Assembly (NCBI GenBank): GCA_013397935.1 | Contig: VZRN01004245.1 | Coordinates: forward strand, 703,372-767,371 | From: Dasyornis broadbenti | Lineage: Eukaryota > Chordata > Aves > Passeriformes > Dasyornithidae | Length of the DNA stretch: 64,000 nt | Direction: 5' to 3' | Shown: in pieces, positions 1 to 13,188 of the stretch | Layout: each line of letters begins with the position of its first letter | Numbering within the stretch: the stretch's first letter is position 1 | The notes under the pieces: model-generated | Told to the model about the DNA's origin: nothing | The model's input: the letters and a program-made list of their open reading frames with translations, nothing else | Databases searched by the model: none | Made by a program: the position numbers and the translations under genes

Positions 1-66
1 AAAAAAAAAAAAAATAATAATAATAAAAATAAAAATAAAACCCCCCAAACAACAACAACAACAAAA
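1..66. repeat. A-rich, AAT and CAA simple repeats
   Basis: The window opens with an A run, (AAT)n, a short C run and (CAA)5, followed by unique DNA. Confidence 0.9.
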
Positions 67-668
67 CCTAAAAATGCTTGCATGCAGTAGCATTTTCATT
101 CTGGATGGTTAACAAGTCCGTAACTGCTCAGCTGTTGCCAATAGCATTTTCATATTGCACCTTCTGGGGGTTACTATCTCGCTATTTAAAAATAAATAGA
201 CTGATATATAAGGCAGACACACCAAAAAGAGGTAGCATTACTGACAACTCCACTATAACTTCCAGCCCGTTAACATAAAACTCCACCACTAAATCTCTCA
301 GGGTAAACTATGCAGAGATAGAAAAGCCCCAAGGCATTAAGAGTTATTTTGATATAAATTCCAATTTTATTTTATTACTATTTTACAGCTGCTTCTAGAT
401 ATCTTCTCTCATAAACTACAAGGTACAAGGCAAATGTTGCCTCTTTTTTTTTCTTTCTGCAGGGTTTCAGACAGTTGGTTTATCGTGACATGTTAGCAGC
501 CTTTTCTCTGCTCTGCACATTCAGAAGAATGAATTTTAATGAGACTAAGCCAGCAGAAGACCCATAAAGAAGATGCGATTATATTTTAAGTATTCATAAA
601 AAAAGTTACATTAAATTTACATGTTTTGATTTTGTCTGTGACAGTCAGAAGAATCAGACTGAGAGCAG
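67..668. other. Intergenic, nothing recognised
   Basis: AT-rich unique sequence with no exon-like frame, RNA gene or repeat that I recognise. Confidence 0.6.
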
Positions 669-1275
669 AATCACAGACTGGTTGGGGTCGGAAGGGACCT
701 CTGGAGATGCTCCAGTCCTCCCCTTCTGCTAAAACAGGGTCACACAGAGCAGGGTCCACAGGATTGAGTCCAGGCCGGTGTTGAATTTATCCAGAGATGG
801 AGATATTTTCTCCACAGCCTCTCTGGGTAGCTGGTTCAGCACTTTGTCACCTTCAAAAGGAGTTTTCCCTTGTGGTCAGATGGAACTCTGTGCTTCTGTT
901 GGTGCCTCTTGCCCCCTGTCCTGTCGCTGAAGGGGGTCTGGCTCTGTCTTCCTGTCACTGACCCTTCAGAGATGAGGATGCATTGATAGGATCCCCTCTC
1001 AGTCATCTCTTCTCCAGGCTAAAGAGCTCTCCCAGCCTTTCCTCACAGCTGAAATGCTCCTGTCCCCTCATCACTGAGTCCTCCACTGGACCTGCCACAA
1101 GGAGCTCCGTGTCCTTCCCGTCCTGAGGAGCCCAGAACTGGAGCCAGCACTCCAGATGTGCCCTGCCAGGGCTGGGCAGAGGGGCAGGATCACTCCCTGA
1201 CGTGCTGGAAATGCTCTTCCCAGTGCACCTCAGGATGCCACTGGCCCTCTTGGCTCATGGACAGCCTGTTTGTAC
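669..1275 (-). mobile_element. CR1 LINE 3' fragment
   Basis: Read on the plus strand the left end is AATCACAGACTGG followed by GGTCGGAAGGGACCT, the reverse complement of the CR1 3' end, and further blocks (CACTTTGTCACCTTCAAAAG, CCCAGAACTGGAGCCAGCAC, GGCTCATGGACAGCCTG) follow in CR1 order. So it is a 5'-truncated, minus-strand CR1 copy. The typical 3' octamer repeat is not preserved. No open reverse-transcriptase frame remains. Confidence 0.85.
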
Positions 1276-2249
1276 AGAGTTTTCCGCAAATTTCGACAGC
1301 TGCGTGTCAAAAGATGGAAAAATATTATTGTATAAAGCAAACAATAAATAAAAAAAAATCCACTGCTTAGAAGAGGAATGGAGTCTTTTTGTTCTACAAG
1401 AAACATTCTCGCTCTTGCTGTGAGGATAACAGTGCCACAGTATTTTTGATAACCACGATGTAGCTCTGCTAAGCACCACAAGGTAACTTCTCATCTTCAG
1501 ATAAACACATGATTAATTGACCTGCTCATCACTTTAGCAGATTAGTGAATATTAAAAATTGCTTTAATAAAAGTTTTGTTTAAGCTATGGGGAAAAGTTA
1601 ACAGCATATCTGGTTCTTAGATTTCAGACTTATGGCCAGGACCCTTGATGTGCAGGGGGAAAGCAATTTTAATTGTATTAATATAAATCTGTGGTGCCTA
1701 ATAGGTGTTTACTCCTGTCCTAGCAGATGCCATGCCCTACCAGTGTGTTTTAAATGTGTCCTTTAGCAGGCCTAAAAAGCTGTTTCCTGATCAAAAGGGT
1801 ATTGCCCATTTCTCCTTCCTAGAGGTGCTCAAAATACCCCAAAAGGTCTTTTTTTGGGGAGGTTGGGTTTTTTTTTCCCCTCCCTCCAGTTAAGTGTGTA
1901 TTTGTTCATGGATTGGACGTGTGAAGAACAAATAGTTCTGCTTCGAAGTCTGTGAAATCTTCCTCCCTTGAGCCCTGTTAATGATTTCTAATTTTTAGTA
2001 TGGGATTAATTTTTCATAAATACAGATTAGCTCAGCATAAATATAGTAATCAATGCCACATTATGAAAAGTTCCAGCTAGTTTTAATCTCAAAGAAATGA
2101 GAGAATTTAGAAAGGGATCATTTCATGGCCTGGTATCAAGTCTCAGCTTTACTTTTCCCTTAAATTTAGTTGTTCCCTTCTAATCTGATGCACAACGAAG
2201 CATTGAGAAAATTGGATATTGCATTTTGAACCCAACTCTGGTTTAGATT

Positions 2250-2331
2250 AAGGACATTCTTAATTAACAATTAATATAATCGTTAATAATAATTAATGAT
2301 TAAGGACATTACATTAAGGACATTAAGGACA
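2250..2331. repeat. AT-rich degenerate tandem repeat
   Basis: The unit ATTAAGGACATT or a shortened form recurs about four times, separated by AATTAAT-rich sequence. No known family is recognised. Confidence 0.6.
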
Positions 2332-5300
2332 TAATGCAGTCTTTGTGCAATTTATGTGGTAGTTCCATTTCAGCTAGTTTTAAAAACTATATTTCAAATA
2401 GAATTGATACCTCTAGTCAGGAAATAACACATTACAAACACGGTGTTACAGAGGCAATGACAGAATAGAGTTTTCCACAGTAAGAGGTCAAAGTGTACAC
2501 AGGTTACATCTTGAATATCCAAATATTTTGTGTTGCTTTCCTACATTTCAGAAAAACCGATAATCTGTGTAGTGCATGGAACCACAGTGAATGATTGGGC
2601 ATGTGTTGGTCATGAATTTTTCAATGACTATCAAACAGAAAAAGCGATTGAGCAATATTCATCATCGCAATAAAGCAAGTTAAACAAGATGTTTTATCCT
2701 GAATAACAGGAGCCCGTGCAATGATTCCACACAGGCACGGGATGTTTACTGCTTTTCGCCCCAGGCTGAGGTGCCACCGATACCATCTAAATAAATTGAT
2801 GCTGTTAAAGAGCACAGGCTCCTGGGGGGATGCTTACTTGGGTTTAGAGAGTAGTTTATTTTGCTTACAGCTTTTGCTCTTTATAGCCAGTTTAAGGGGA
2901 GCTGAGTTCCATTATTTGCGAACTGGGAGAAGATTGTCCACAGTGGAATCTATTTCCATTGGTTTAACCCAACAAGGTTCTTATCTCAACTGAGTATTCA
3001 GCTCCAGCATGCATGGATAACGAGGCAGATAAATACTCGGAGTTTATGGTACATTTGGATTTGGCTGACTTTCTCATCTAGGTTTTTAAGCTCCTCAGTA
3101 AATAAGTAGCAGTTTCCTTCCTGTTTCTCTCTGATCATTTCTACCATTGTTGATTGAATAGGTGCTGTAATTCAGAACAGGGTTTGAGGAAAGCACTTTT
3201 GTATTTGTCTATTGTGTAACCAGAAATAGCTCCTGGCCAAAAGGCTGCAGTGGGATTTTTACTGTATTTTTTTTTTTAATTTTGATTTTTTTACAGAGAT
3301 GAGTAGACAAGCACAGAACCATCTCATCTTTCTCTTCTTGATACGTTAGAGCTTATATGTGTTGTTCAGTCGCGTCCTTCTATCTCCCAGTTCAGTGCTG
3401 TACTGGTTTTAGGGGTATCTGTTATGAAGGATTGAACAAAGTTATCCTTTATTTAAAAACAAAGAAAAAAAAAAAATCTCAATTTGAATTACACAGAGAG
3501 CAGAAGTTGGCCTCTCTGTGAAAGTTGTGGCTATATCAGTGTTTGCTGTATGTAGCTGAGCTCAAGTCGGGTTTGTTTCTTTTGCCATGTTGTTAATTTA
3601 TAGCTGAGTAGTTTCAAGGTATTGCTTTAATTTGAGCCTTTGTGTCTCTGGGCTCTGTTCCAGTGCTCGGTCACTGCACAGGACAGAAGTTCTTCCTCAT
3701 GTCCAGGTGGAACTTCCTGTGCATCAGCTTCTGTCCATTCATTTTTCACAGAAGCAATTAAAAGTTAATTTAGGCCATCCAAGTTTCTGACGGTTTTCTT
3801 TTCTTTTTTTTATTTCTCGTAATGAAAAGAAACTTCAAGAAAGGAAACAAAGTTTTGAACATAGATGCACAAGTTTGTGTTGTAGATTGCAAGGAAAAAA
3901 AAATTGTGCTTTTTCCATAAGCATGTGGAACTTGATAAAAATGCAGTGAAATTATGGTAAAAGAGAAGCCTATAAAGACTCCAGAATTTCGGCAATAAAT
4001 AATTTTAGTATCACAATTCTAGGTTTCTCCTACTACTGTTCTGCACGAAAAAACGGCTACCAGAAATATTGTTACCCATTTCTTTTCTAATACATCTTTT
4101 ATTTTGTTTGCCCATCAGACCCACTGCAAGCTCAGTCTGCTAACTTCTGTTTCAGAGTAAATTGAAATGTGGATTTGATAAAAGCTGTGAAGTATTTTAC
4201 TTGAACAATACATCAGTCGAGTGTCAAGGACTTTTTAATGGAAATTTTTTTTTTGTTTTGGGGAAGAAAGGCCTGTTTGACAGAGGAAAAGCAGAAAGAT
4301 AACTGAGGAAAAATTTCATGTATAGTGTAATAATAATACCCAGAAATAGATTTTAGGTAATGGTGATTTACTCAAAGATACAAAGACTAATGTCAAAAGC
4401 ATTTTATGCCATAAAGTGAAAATATCAAGTAAAACTTCATCACTCTATCTAAACACATTATTCTTAATTTATTTTCATAGCTTTGGGCACAGTACTTCTT
4501 TATTAATGCAGAGATAGAGTGTCAGCATATAGGTCACCCTTCATATCCCTGCTGGGCACATTATCCCACAGAATAGTGTGCCTATTTCTGTGTGAGCACG
4601 TTTCTATAGAAGGATGGAAAATTCTGGGTTTTTTTATTAAATGCGTCATAATGATAATTATGAATTTTTAAAATTCTGTACCTTTGCTGCTTTCTAATCC
4701 AACTACAGGAGAGAAATTTTGATTGACCTCATACAGTGTTACAGCGAATGGAACCAATTTCTCTTCAGAGATAGAAAAAAAAGAAATGAAGGGTGTCTGT
4801 GTAGTGGGGTTTTGTGGGGGTTTTATCATTTTATTTTGTTTTGGCATTTTTTCCCTTTGTTTTTTCATTTAATTTTTTTTTTTTTTCTTAATTTAATGAT
4901 CACTCTAGATTGCTAATTTGGAAGGGGATGGGGAAAAGCTTGCAGTACATGGAAGCATGAATTATAAACATTATGAAATTGACATGTATAATAGAGATAA
5001 CACACAGATTATCTTTAATGATGCTGAGTCCAAACATCCAACCAGAGTTATGAAGGAATCTATGATTCTGTGAATCTCTCGAGGTTATTTTTGTTATCTC
5101 TTTATTTTTCAAACAGCAATTAGTTTTATAAATAATAAATAAATATTTCTTTTAATTGGGGTTTCTTGTGTAAACTACATTCACACCAACTCCATTCTGT
5201 ATCTACCTTACCCCGACTTTCAGAAGCATTCGCAAGGGTGTTCTCAGGAGGGGAAAATGGGTGGCTTGGCCTGGCCGTTCCACTGCTTCTCAACTTCTTC

Positions 5301-8300
5301 ACAAGAATTAAAATCGTTGGGTTTTTATCTTTGAAAGTTCTGAGGCCTAGGGAATGGTGTCGCAAATAACGACACTTAAAAAGTGGGGTTTTCTCTGAGT
5401 CTGTAAATCCCGCTTAGCAGCAACTGCTGCTTCTGAGTGAAGAGAGAGAGAACAGCAGAGACGAAAGAAAGGAAGGGGGGAAAAAAATGAGATTGGTATC
5501 TTGTCAAGAAAAGATCCTTATGTTTTCCTCTGTTCAGGTTAGAAAATTACGAGCCCCATTTTTAATCCCCAGTTCACAGCAGCAGAACACCAGGTAGTTA
5601 TTTCCAGCATCTGCTTGACATAAAGCAAGGTATACCCCAAAGAGACACTCCTCATAAACACAGCACCAGAAATACTGTTCATATTAAATTGGACAACATG
5701 AATAATACAGAAGTCATGAATTTAAATTATTACCGGCATTTGGAGAAAATGGCAGGATTTCAGCCATTAAATAACAACTTTGCTTTATTTCTGGAAACAG
5801 AAAGTTATTAAGTTTTAAATCATATTGATGCCATGGCTCAGATCCATTTCTGGCTCTCAAACCATCCAGACATATCTTGACAGTCTGTGTTGCACTACAA
5901 TTGTTTTCTCAGAGGTATTCAGCCCAATTCCGTGACACTTGAGCTGTAGCTGTACTGTCCTGGCATTTTCATAGGCACAGGTGCCACTGTTTGTGGAGTT
6001 TGGGAGGTGGATTACCTCACCCGTGTTGTGGTTTTGTCTACGGTCCTCAAACGGGGGGATCAGAGCAGCTGTTTAAAGCGAAACAGGGTACAGGACACTG
6101 AGTACTGTTGTCGCAGGAACAACTTCTCCCTCGTCTTTGCATTTTGCCGGTTCATTTATCCTTAACACAACAGGACTAAAGGTTACCAGATGATGAACCT
6201 CATGGGTAAATCAGTATCTTTGTAGTCTGCAGTGCTCACAGCTTCCCTCCCCTGTTCCTGCGCTTCCTACACCCCTCACCATGCCTCCTAGCCAGTGAAA
6301 GTGAGATGAATTGGAAAAATAAGTACTAAAATAAGTGACTGCTTGTTGATGAGGTTTACAAGGGGCTTATGTCAGAATGCAAAGGAGGAGAATAAGTTTG
6401 ATTCGGACAATTTCAGCACGGGAAACCAAATGCCTCTCTTCTCTGTTTTCAGAAAGGTGTCCTGAATGAACTTGAGATCATTCAGGATCAGACTGAATCA
6501 TTTAGTCTTCCCAGGACTTTGTTTTGTAAAGTACAGATGCTATGTTTTCACAAGTGCCAAAAATTAAATATAAGAGCTGTAGACTCTTTCAGTTTGAGAG
6601 GAGTCTCCCCAGTTCGTATTGGCTGGTAAAAAAATAAACTGGATACAGTGACCATAAGAAAAGAAGAGATTTCTTTGGACATTCAGGTCTCTTGTTTCTT
6701 CAGTTGTTACTTCAAAAGGGGAAACCCAGGAGAACATAAAAAGAACTGGTTAGACAAGTGACCTGACATGAAAAGCCCAGAGACTCGAATATGGAGGTGT
6801 TTCACACTTCTCTTCATCAGAGACACAAAAGGCCTCAGAAACCAGAATACCGAGGAGGGCAAAGCACAGCTGTAGAAGAGTTGCAAATCCAGCATAACCA
6901 AAACAAATTCTGCGAGGCAAACACTTTTGGAGATTGAACGAAGCACTGAGCATCGCAAGAAGCTGCGTGTTGGAGCTCAGGCTGTGTACAGATAAGACTT
7001 GATAAAAGTCAAGCTTAGACTTTGTGAAAAGTCAAGGCAAATAGGTGAAGTTATTTTCAGCTATATACATAAAAAAGAGACTAATAAAAGAAGGTTGTAA
7101 GTTGGAATAAGATAAAAAGGCAAAATGGCAAAATAAATAATGCGACTAAAAATTTGTAAGGATGATTAAGCTGAGTGTTGGGCTCTCAGATAGGAAAAGA
7201 CAGGAAAGAAAAAAGGAGAGAGGGAATGAAAGCTGAGACACAGTATATTTTATTTATATTTATTTACCTTCAGGTAATAAAAGGAAATTGGGGTTCAGCA
7301 GTACAAACTGTTATGTCATTTTAATTTTTTTAAGGATTAAATCATCCATTTCTGCTGTAAAGTGCAGACAGCTACTTTAGGAGAAAGCTGACCTGAAAAA
7401 CATGGGTGGAGCGGGCACTCAGAGAATCCTTCTGAGCCAGCACTGCTGTGCAGTGTCTGTGGCAGTGGAAAACACAAACTGAAAGTGAAATGGAGGCAAT
7501 TACATCCACAGAGGCAGGGCAGGTGCTGCCCTCACGTGAACCTCACGTGTTGCAGAAATCGCCTGTAAAAGCGCCTACAGCTCTGATCGCTGCTCCTGCA
7601 CCGGCAGAACAAACCCAGGCTGGGGTAGGAGAAGCGCTGCCAAGAGGATGAGAGACGTCTTTTAGAGAATCTACCCAAGGAGGGGAAACTAGAACAGCGC
7701 TGGTTTTGTCTTCATCTGGTAAAACTAAATCTGAGACGGGCTGTTCTGGTAGTTCTGGAGCCTTAAAATCAGAAACATCACTGATACGGAAGTTATAGTG
7801 CGGGGAGAAACTCTGGCGTGGTTGAAGTGGTTTTGGTTTGGGCTGGGGGAGAAAGGGAGGTTAATTCTGGGCAATCATTAGCAAACAAACTGCCCATCTT
7901 GTTTAGAGTCATGGGGACTTTTTTTTCTCCTCACACAAATATTCATATATTATTCATATCCAAATCTATTAAGGCCACCAGTGCATCAACAAATTTTGTT
8001 AGTCTTTTTTCTGCTATGAGAAGTGTTTTTATTTAAGAAACCCGAGTAATCCCACATTCCTAAAATAGCTTGCATGTTACCCCTTTACCCCTTTGTACAT
8101 TCCTGAAATTCTCCTGGCTTTTGAAAGATAAGACTTGAAAATGATCTTTTGAAAAATTTTGTAATATTCTTCACTTCATCAAATAGATTTGTATGATCCG
8201 CATGAAGGCAACAATAAGATTTGGGTTTTTTTCTTCGGTGAAGGGGAAGATAAAATGGAAATAATTGTTCTTTGGGCTAATTAAATCAAAACAATAGCAA

Positions 8301-8459
8301 GGCAGCCACGGCCTAGATTAAGACACTTTTCAGGAAATCAAATTAAGAATAGGTTAAGGTCCTCTTTTTGTGTCCCATGTAAAATATTGTTTAAGCCCTA
8401 CTCCTTATCCTTAGCTTTCTTGTGCCACTTCTCAATTTTCTCTTCACAGAAATAAACAT

Positions 8460-8960
8460 TTTAATCAGTATGTACAATAACACCAATCACTGATGGTAAT
8501 TACTCTGAGTAAAATAGCTTTTTTTATTGTAGCAAATATAAAATGACAATTTTAATTATGTAACATGCCTAATGCCTTAGTGATTTTAGCCCATTTTCCA
8601 TGTTTGTACATGAAAGCTGGCTCCATATTTTTACTGTTACCAAAGTTGCACAGAGATATTATTGGCCTTTAAATGTTTATTGTCATCTTTGCAAAGTGGC
8701 TTTTATTTTTTGTTTATGTTCTAAAAGCTTGGCAGAGTAATGGCAATCCGCAGACTAATGGCTAATCTGGATTTGTGCCAAAGGAACAGCAATAGCTACA
8801 AGCACAGAAAAAAACATCAGAGGACTAAAATGCCAAATTAATCCCTCATGTAACTCTTTTGCCTGAGTGCAGTTGTGCTGGAGGATGCATTTTCCACAGT
8901 GTGAATCTGTTAGAATCCATTATTTTCCAAGGGAGACTGCGTATATCAGGATAGTTGGGC
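8460..8960. promoter_or_regulatory. Candidate conserved noncoding element
   Basis: AT-rich, repeat-free stretch with two FOX-type TGTTTAT motifs (8674-8680, 8711-8717), a CAAAGTTGCA nuclear-receptor-like motif and several TAAT cores. No coding frame. Conservation was not tested, so this is a hypothesis from motif texture only. Confidence 0.25.
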
Positions 8961-9859
8961 ACCCGGGGTTCATCCCCTGCCTTTTTGCCTGGAAGAATCC
9001 CAAAACATCTTCAGGTGTGGCCTGTGCGCCCTGACACTTGAAAGAGCCAGACATCCTCCAGTACTTGGAGTAAAGATAATAACTAGTAGCTGAGACGTAA
9101 TTTGGTGAACTTGCATCTGCTTCTCTTGCCTTATGACTAAAACAATGTCACATCAGAGATAGGAAATGAGTTATTAGCTTGCTGAGGATGTTCCTAAAAG
9201 AGTCTGCGAACACTTCACAGAACAGCAGAAGCTTTACTGCACAGCTGGGGAAGTCTGACAGTGTCCAATCTGCTTTGCACAGTTGGGAAAACAGCTCCAG
9301 AATGTGTACATTGAATAGCCCCAAAAACAGGTTTGAGAAGTGTCTGTTTCCTCTTGGAGAACAACTTCCTTGGGCTGATCATCAGTAGGCACACAATCAA
9401 TTCCTTAAAAAAAAAATTAAAGGATATATAATATCCTTTTGAGCTGAAAAATCTTCTCTGCATGCGATGTTTTCATGTAATACTTTCCATCAGAGGTAAC
9501 ATTAATGATTTAAGACTCACACAGAGCTGAACACCAAAGAAAGTGAAATAGTGGCAATCCTTCCTCTAGTTTCAGTGAGCTGAGGAGAAGGCACAAAAAG
9601 TGTAAGATGTTCTGTGTCACAACCAACCGAAACAAAAGCAAACAAGACTGTGCTGTGATTGTTCCAATATTATTTTTGTTGGTTGTTGGCTGTTCCTCCC
9701 TCATGTCTACAGCAGATTGTTTCGAGTCATCACCCAGCACCATTCCGGTGTCTCACACAAGGTATGCCTATGTTCAGTGTGTTTGCACCCTGCCAGCGTG
9801 TGAAGGAAGACACCTTTGTGGGGTGACTTTTCTGTCATGTTAGATATTGCATGTTCTTT

Positions 9860-10230
9860 TGCGGTGATCAGTGGCATGGGCTCCACAAGATGATGAGCAG
9901 CGAAGACATTTTATAATGTATAAAAATCCAGGGTTCTTCAACTGTTCCTTTGTTCTGAGTTTCCAGCCTTGTGAGGCACAACAAACGTGTTGAACCAACC
10001 CCATAACCCACGACAGGAACACACATCAGGTGGAACCAACTACCAGCCCCACGCTGGGAGCACCCATTGGCTCTAACAATTGTTTTCCAGTTCTGTCCCT
10101 TGTTTTTCACCTCCGGTTCAGCTGAGCCATTCCCAGAATGCTCTCTGCTCAGCCCAAGGAGCAGAAGTGAGCGAGGATTTTACAAGGGCAACAAGGCCCT
10201 CACTTTGCAAGGCCTTTCTGCTCCGCAACA
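9860..10230 (+). mobile_element. Solo-LTR-like element, copy 1
   Basis: This 371-bp element starts TG and ends CA. The flanks carry TTCTTT on the left (9854-9859) and TTCTTT on the right (10231-10236), which suits a target-site duplication, though the word is low in complexity. A TATAAAAAT box lies at 9919-9927. A second copy lies in opposite orientation at 27881-28242, with about 14 differences over about 305 aligned bases by eye. There is no internal gag/pol/env. Probably an endogenous retrovirus LTR; I do not recognise the named family. Confidence 0.65.
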
Positions 10231-13188
10231 TTCTTTCTTTGAGCATTTGGCCCTCAGCTGTCTGCAATAAATTCTCAACTGTGTTATAACCCACAGTCTA
10301 CTTGTTAATGCTTCATAGTTCTGAAGTCAAAGAAGTTTCTGACTTCTCCCATCTTGCTGTAAAATATCTGTGGGCCTAACTGACATGAGAAAGCATTGCT
10401 TCTGCTCTGAAAGAAGAAAACAGAGCTAAGCTGAAAAGCAGAGTTGCATTTCCTTATAATGATTTCTTCATTTGCAAGAAATTTGCCAGAAAGTATTCCT
10501 GGAAGTCTTGGATGAGTTTTTCTTTAATCAGAAATCACAACACAGGGATGAGGAGGGGGAAGAGCACTGTGGCTTCGCTGACAATTTGATTGTATTTTAA
10601 GCTGAGCTACTAATTCTTATGAAGGCAGTGAGTGTTCTGGGGAGCTCTATTGTTAGAGGCTTGTGCAGTTTAACACTGAAAAAAACAAACCAGAAAATGA
10701 ATTATGATAGGATTTTTCTTTTATCACTTTAATAAACTTCTCTGGGGTACATCAGTAATCCACTCCACAACTTCTCCCACCCCCTCATCCCTTCAAATCC
10801 ATGTATTCCACACTGACTAGTGTAACGTGTGAAGAATGGTACTACAAAGAGACTCAGAAATATGTAAAGATCCCTGTGCCTTCCCTGAATATGTTAAAAC
10901 AGTCAACAAAAACATGGTAATTTCAACTCCAGTTCATTTGATCTAATATTAAATTAGCTCCTCTTGGGATATCCTCTTTTTAATCAGTCAGAACACTTTT
11001 GTATGCTCTCATTTTTCTGTGGGGTTCATTAAGAGTTAAGGAATTAAACAGAACTGCTTCAAGTGGAGATGAGAGACTTCTCCTCCATGCTTCCCAGATC
11101 ATTTTGACCTTGTGATATTTGGGGCATCAAAAGGATGAAACCAACTTTACTGTTTGGAGCCTGGGCCATCACTGATGTCAGCTCTACATCAGGGGGATGA
11201 AAACTCCATTATTTCTCAAAAATCCACTGAGTCAGACATATGAGAACCAGAATCAATTCAAAGGTTTGGGTTGGAAAAATTAGACATAAAGCTCTTGGCA
11301 AAAGGCAGCGATAAAGTGAAGATTTTCCTGAGAACAAGTCCATGTCAGTGAGGTGGTGGGAGGAGCAAAGGAACAGCAAAGCATGCGGAACTGGGAGGTT
11401 TTTTTGCTTGTTTGTTTTCTTTATTTCTTTCTTTGCTTAACAATTTTATTTCACAATTGCTCTGGGAAATATATGGTAAATATCCTTGGACTTGCATGTA
11501 ACCACAACAGCAACAAAGAGATTCTGAAAAAGGGCAGGGATTTATCACCATGGACCACCTTGCAAAACCAGAACCTTTATAGCAGTGGAGGGTGCTGGTC
11601 ATGCTGCTGTGGGCTTGTAGTTTATTTTTGTGTGTGTGTGACAACTAGAAAAGCGAAAATATATTATGGACCTTTTTATGTAAAAAAACCCAAACTACCC
11701 AAAGTGAAAAACAACCCTGCACACACATTGGAGTTTTTGAAAAAAAAAAAAAAANNNNNNNNNNNNNNNAAAAAAAAAAAAAATCCCCCTGAGTCCATTA
11801 ACTTCACGGGATGCAATTCTAAAAGAAATAGCTTTGGATGAGCTGGCAATTGAAAATCCCACAGGAATGGGTTAGCTCGTATACATGCTACACAAGAGAA
11901 AACAAAATTGTCACATATTTTGCTTAAGGTGTGGGAGGAAAAAATCAAATCAAATAGCATTTTACAAGTGCATGTAATAACTGGAATTTAAAACAAGATA
12001 TGTATTATTCAAGTAATTCTAAGCATGGTATAGTAAATTTTTCATGAAGGTTAAGAAAAAAATGACAGAAATATCATTTAAACTGAGTGGTTTTGATGCT
12101 GAACTTGAAAGTGGGAGATTTAATAGAACTTTTTTTAATATGACGAGTCTCAGATAACATCATATTTGGCAAAGTGCTTTATTGGTTTTTGGATTAGAGT
12201 TTTTTTGTAAATTTTTCTTTTCAAACTAATAAAATTGATGTAGCTGTCAGTTTGGATTTGATCCCTATTTTGTTTTGCCTCAACAGTGTAATCTCAATCA
12301 GTCTAACTTATTTTTATGCTGCATTTACAGGCTATAAAGATGACAAATCACTCATGTCTCAGTGCTGGTATTTTATCAAAAGTTTGAATGAATATCAGGG
12401 CTGAGGACAGCAGAGAAAGATGAGGCTCAGAACAAGACGGGCTGGGCAGATCCTTCCACCTTTACCCCACTGCTCAATAGTGCATTGAGAGCCCCACAAA
12501 AGCGAGCTTTGCTCTGGCCAACATCAGCCTCATTTGTCCTGAGAAAAGGTGGCAGAATCCATGGGGAAGATGGACCATGGGGTATTTTTCACGGACCTGC
12601 TGAGGTCCTCGCTTTAAGCTTCACCTTGCCCCTGAACTGTCATCAGTGATGCAGCCTTTGGACCTTCTTTTGACGTTCCTGACTTGTGACTCCTGGCAAA
12701 AGGAGTGCTCTTGAGAGACACCAGAAATTACCTTAACTCTACTGCAGGAATAAGCAGGGCTAAGAGCAGGAACGTTCGTATCATATCAGTGCCTTTGCTT
12801 TCAGTGCTTTTTATTCTATTGGTTTTATATAGATTTTAAACTCGAAGGGAAAGGGACTGTTTTTTCACCTTGTTTTTATGCAGCACATGTCAGAACGAGG
12901 TCTGAATCTCAGGTGAGACATCGAGGTGCCATTGCAGAATGCTATGATAAGAATTAAACACTGATAGCTTGAGAAATGTGAGTTTGCTTTCCTAGGAATT
13001 CATATGCTTGGTTTTTCTTCTTTTTTTTTTTTTTAAATTAGGCGTTACCTGAACTTTTTGATTCAGTAATATTTTATCTCTGGCATGTAAGATGATGTTA
13101 AGAAGACAGAAATCCCCTGAGCATCATTTGTTGATCAGGTGAAATGTTTCAGGGGAAGAAGTTGCAGAGAAGCATTTTTCAATTACAG
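10231..13188. other. Intergenic, nothing recognised
   Basis: No supported gene. It contains a short (GT)n at about 11628-11640 and the poly-A with N gap at 11741-11782. Confidence 0.6.
11755..11769. other. Short assembly gap of 15 N within poly-A
   Basis: Fifteen N are flanked by 14 A on the left and 13 A on the right, so the gap falls in a homopolymer whose true length is unknown. An apparent frame that crosses it is not trustworthy. Confidence 0.97.

Larger units (their letters stand above)
1276..9859. other. Intergenic, no gene recognised
   Basis: Mostly AT-rich unique DNA. The points of structure are an AT-rich repetitive patch at 2250-2331, a GC-richer patch with a short frame at 7448-7651, and an AT-rich candidate regulatory stretch at about 8460-8960. 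Other short frames look like chance. Confidence 0.6.

Noticed and set aside
4935..5085. Possible CR1 tail (GAATCTATGATTCTGTGAATC)
   Set aside because: Only one short octamer-like word, with no CR1 body beside it.
9868..10289. Short frames over the LTR-like element
   Set aside because: They recur in the second copy because the element is repeated; they do not resemble retroviral proteins.
11353..11841. 162-codon plus-strand frame
   Set aside because: It crosses the N gap within poly-A and has low-complexity lysine at its end; its sequence is unlike known proteins.
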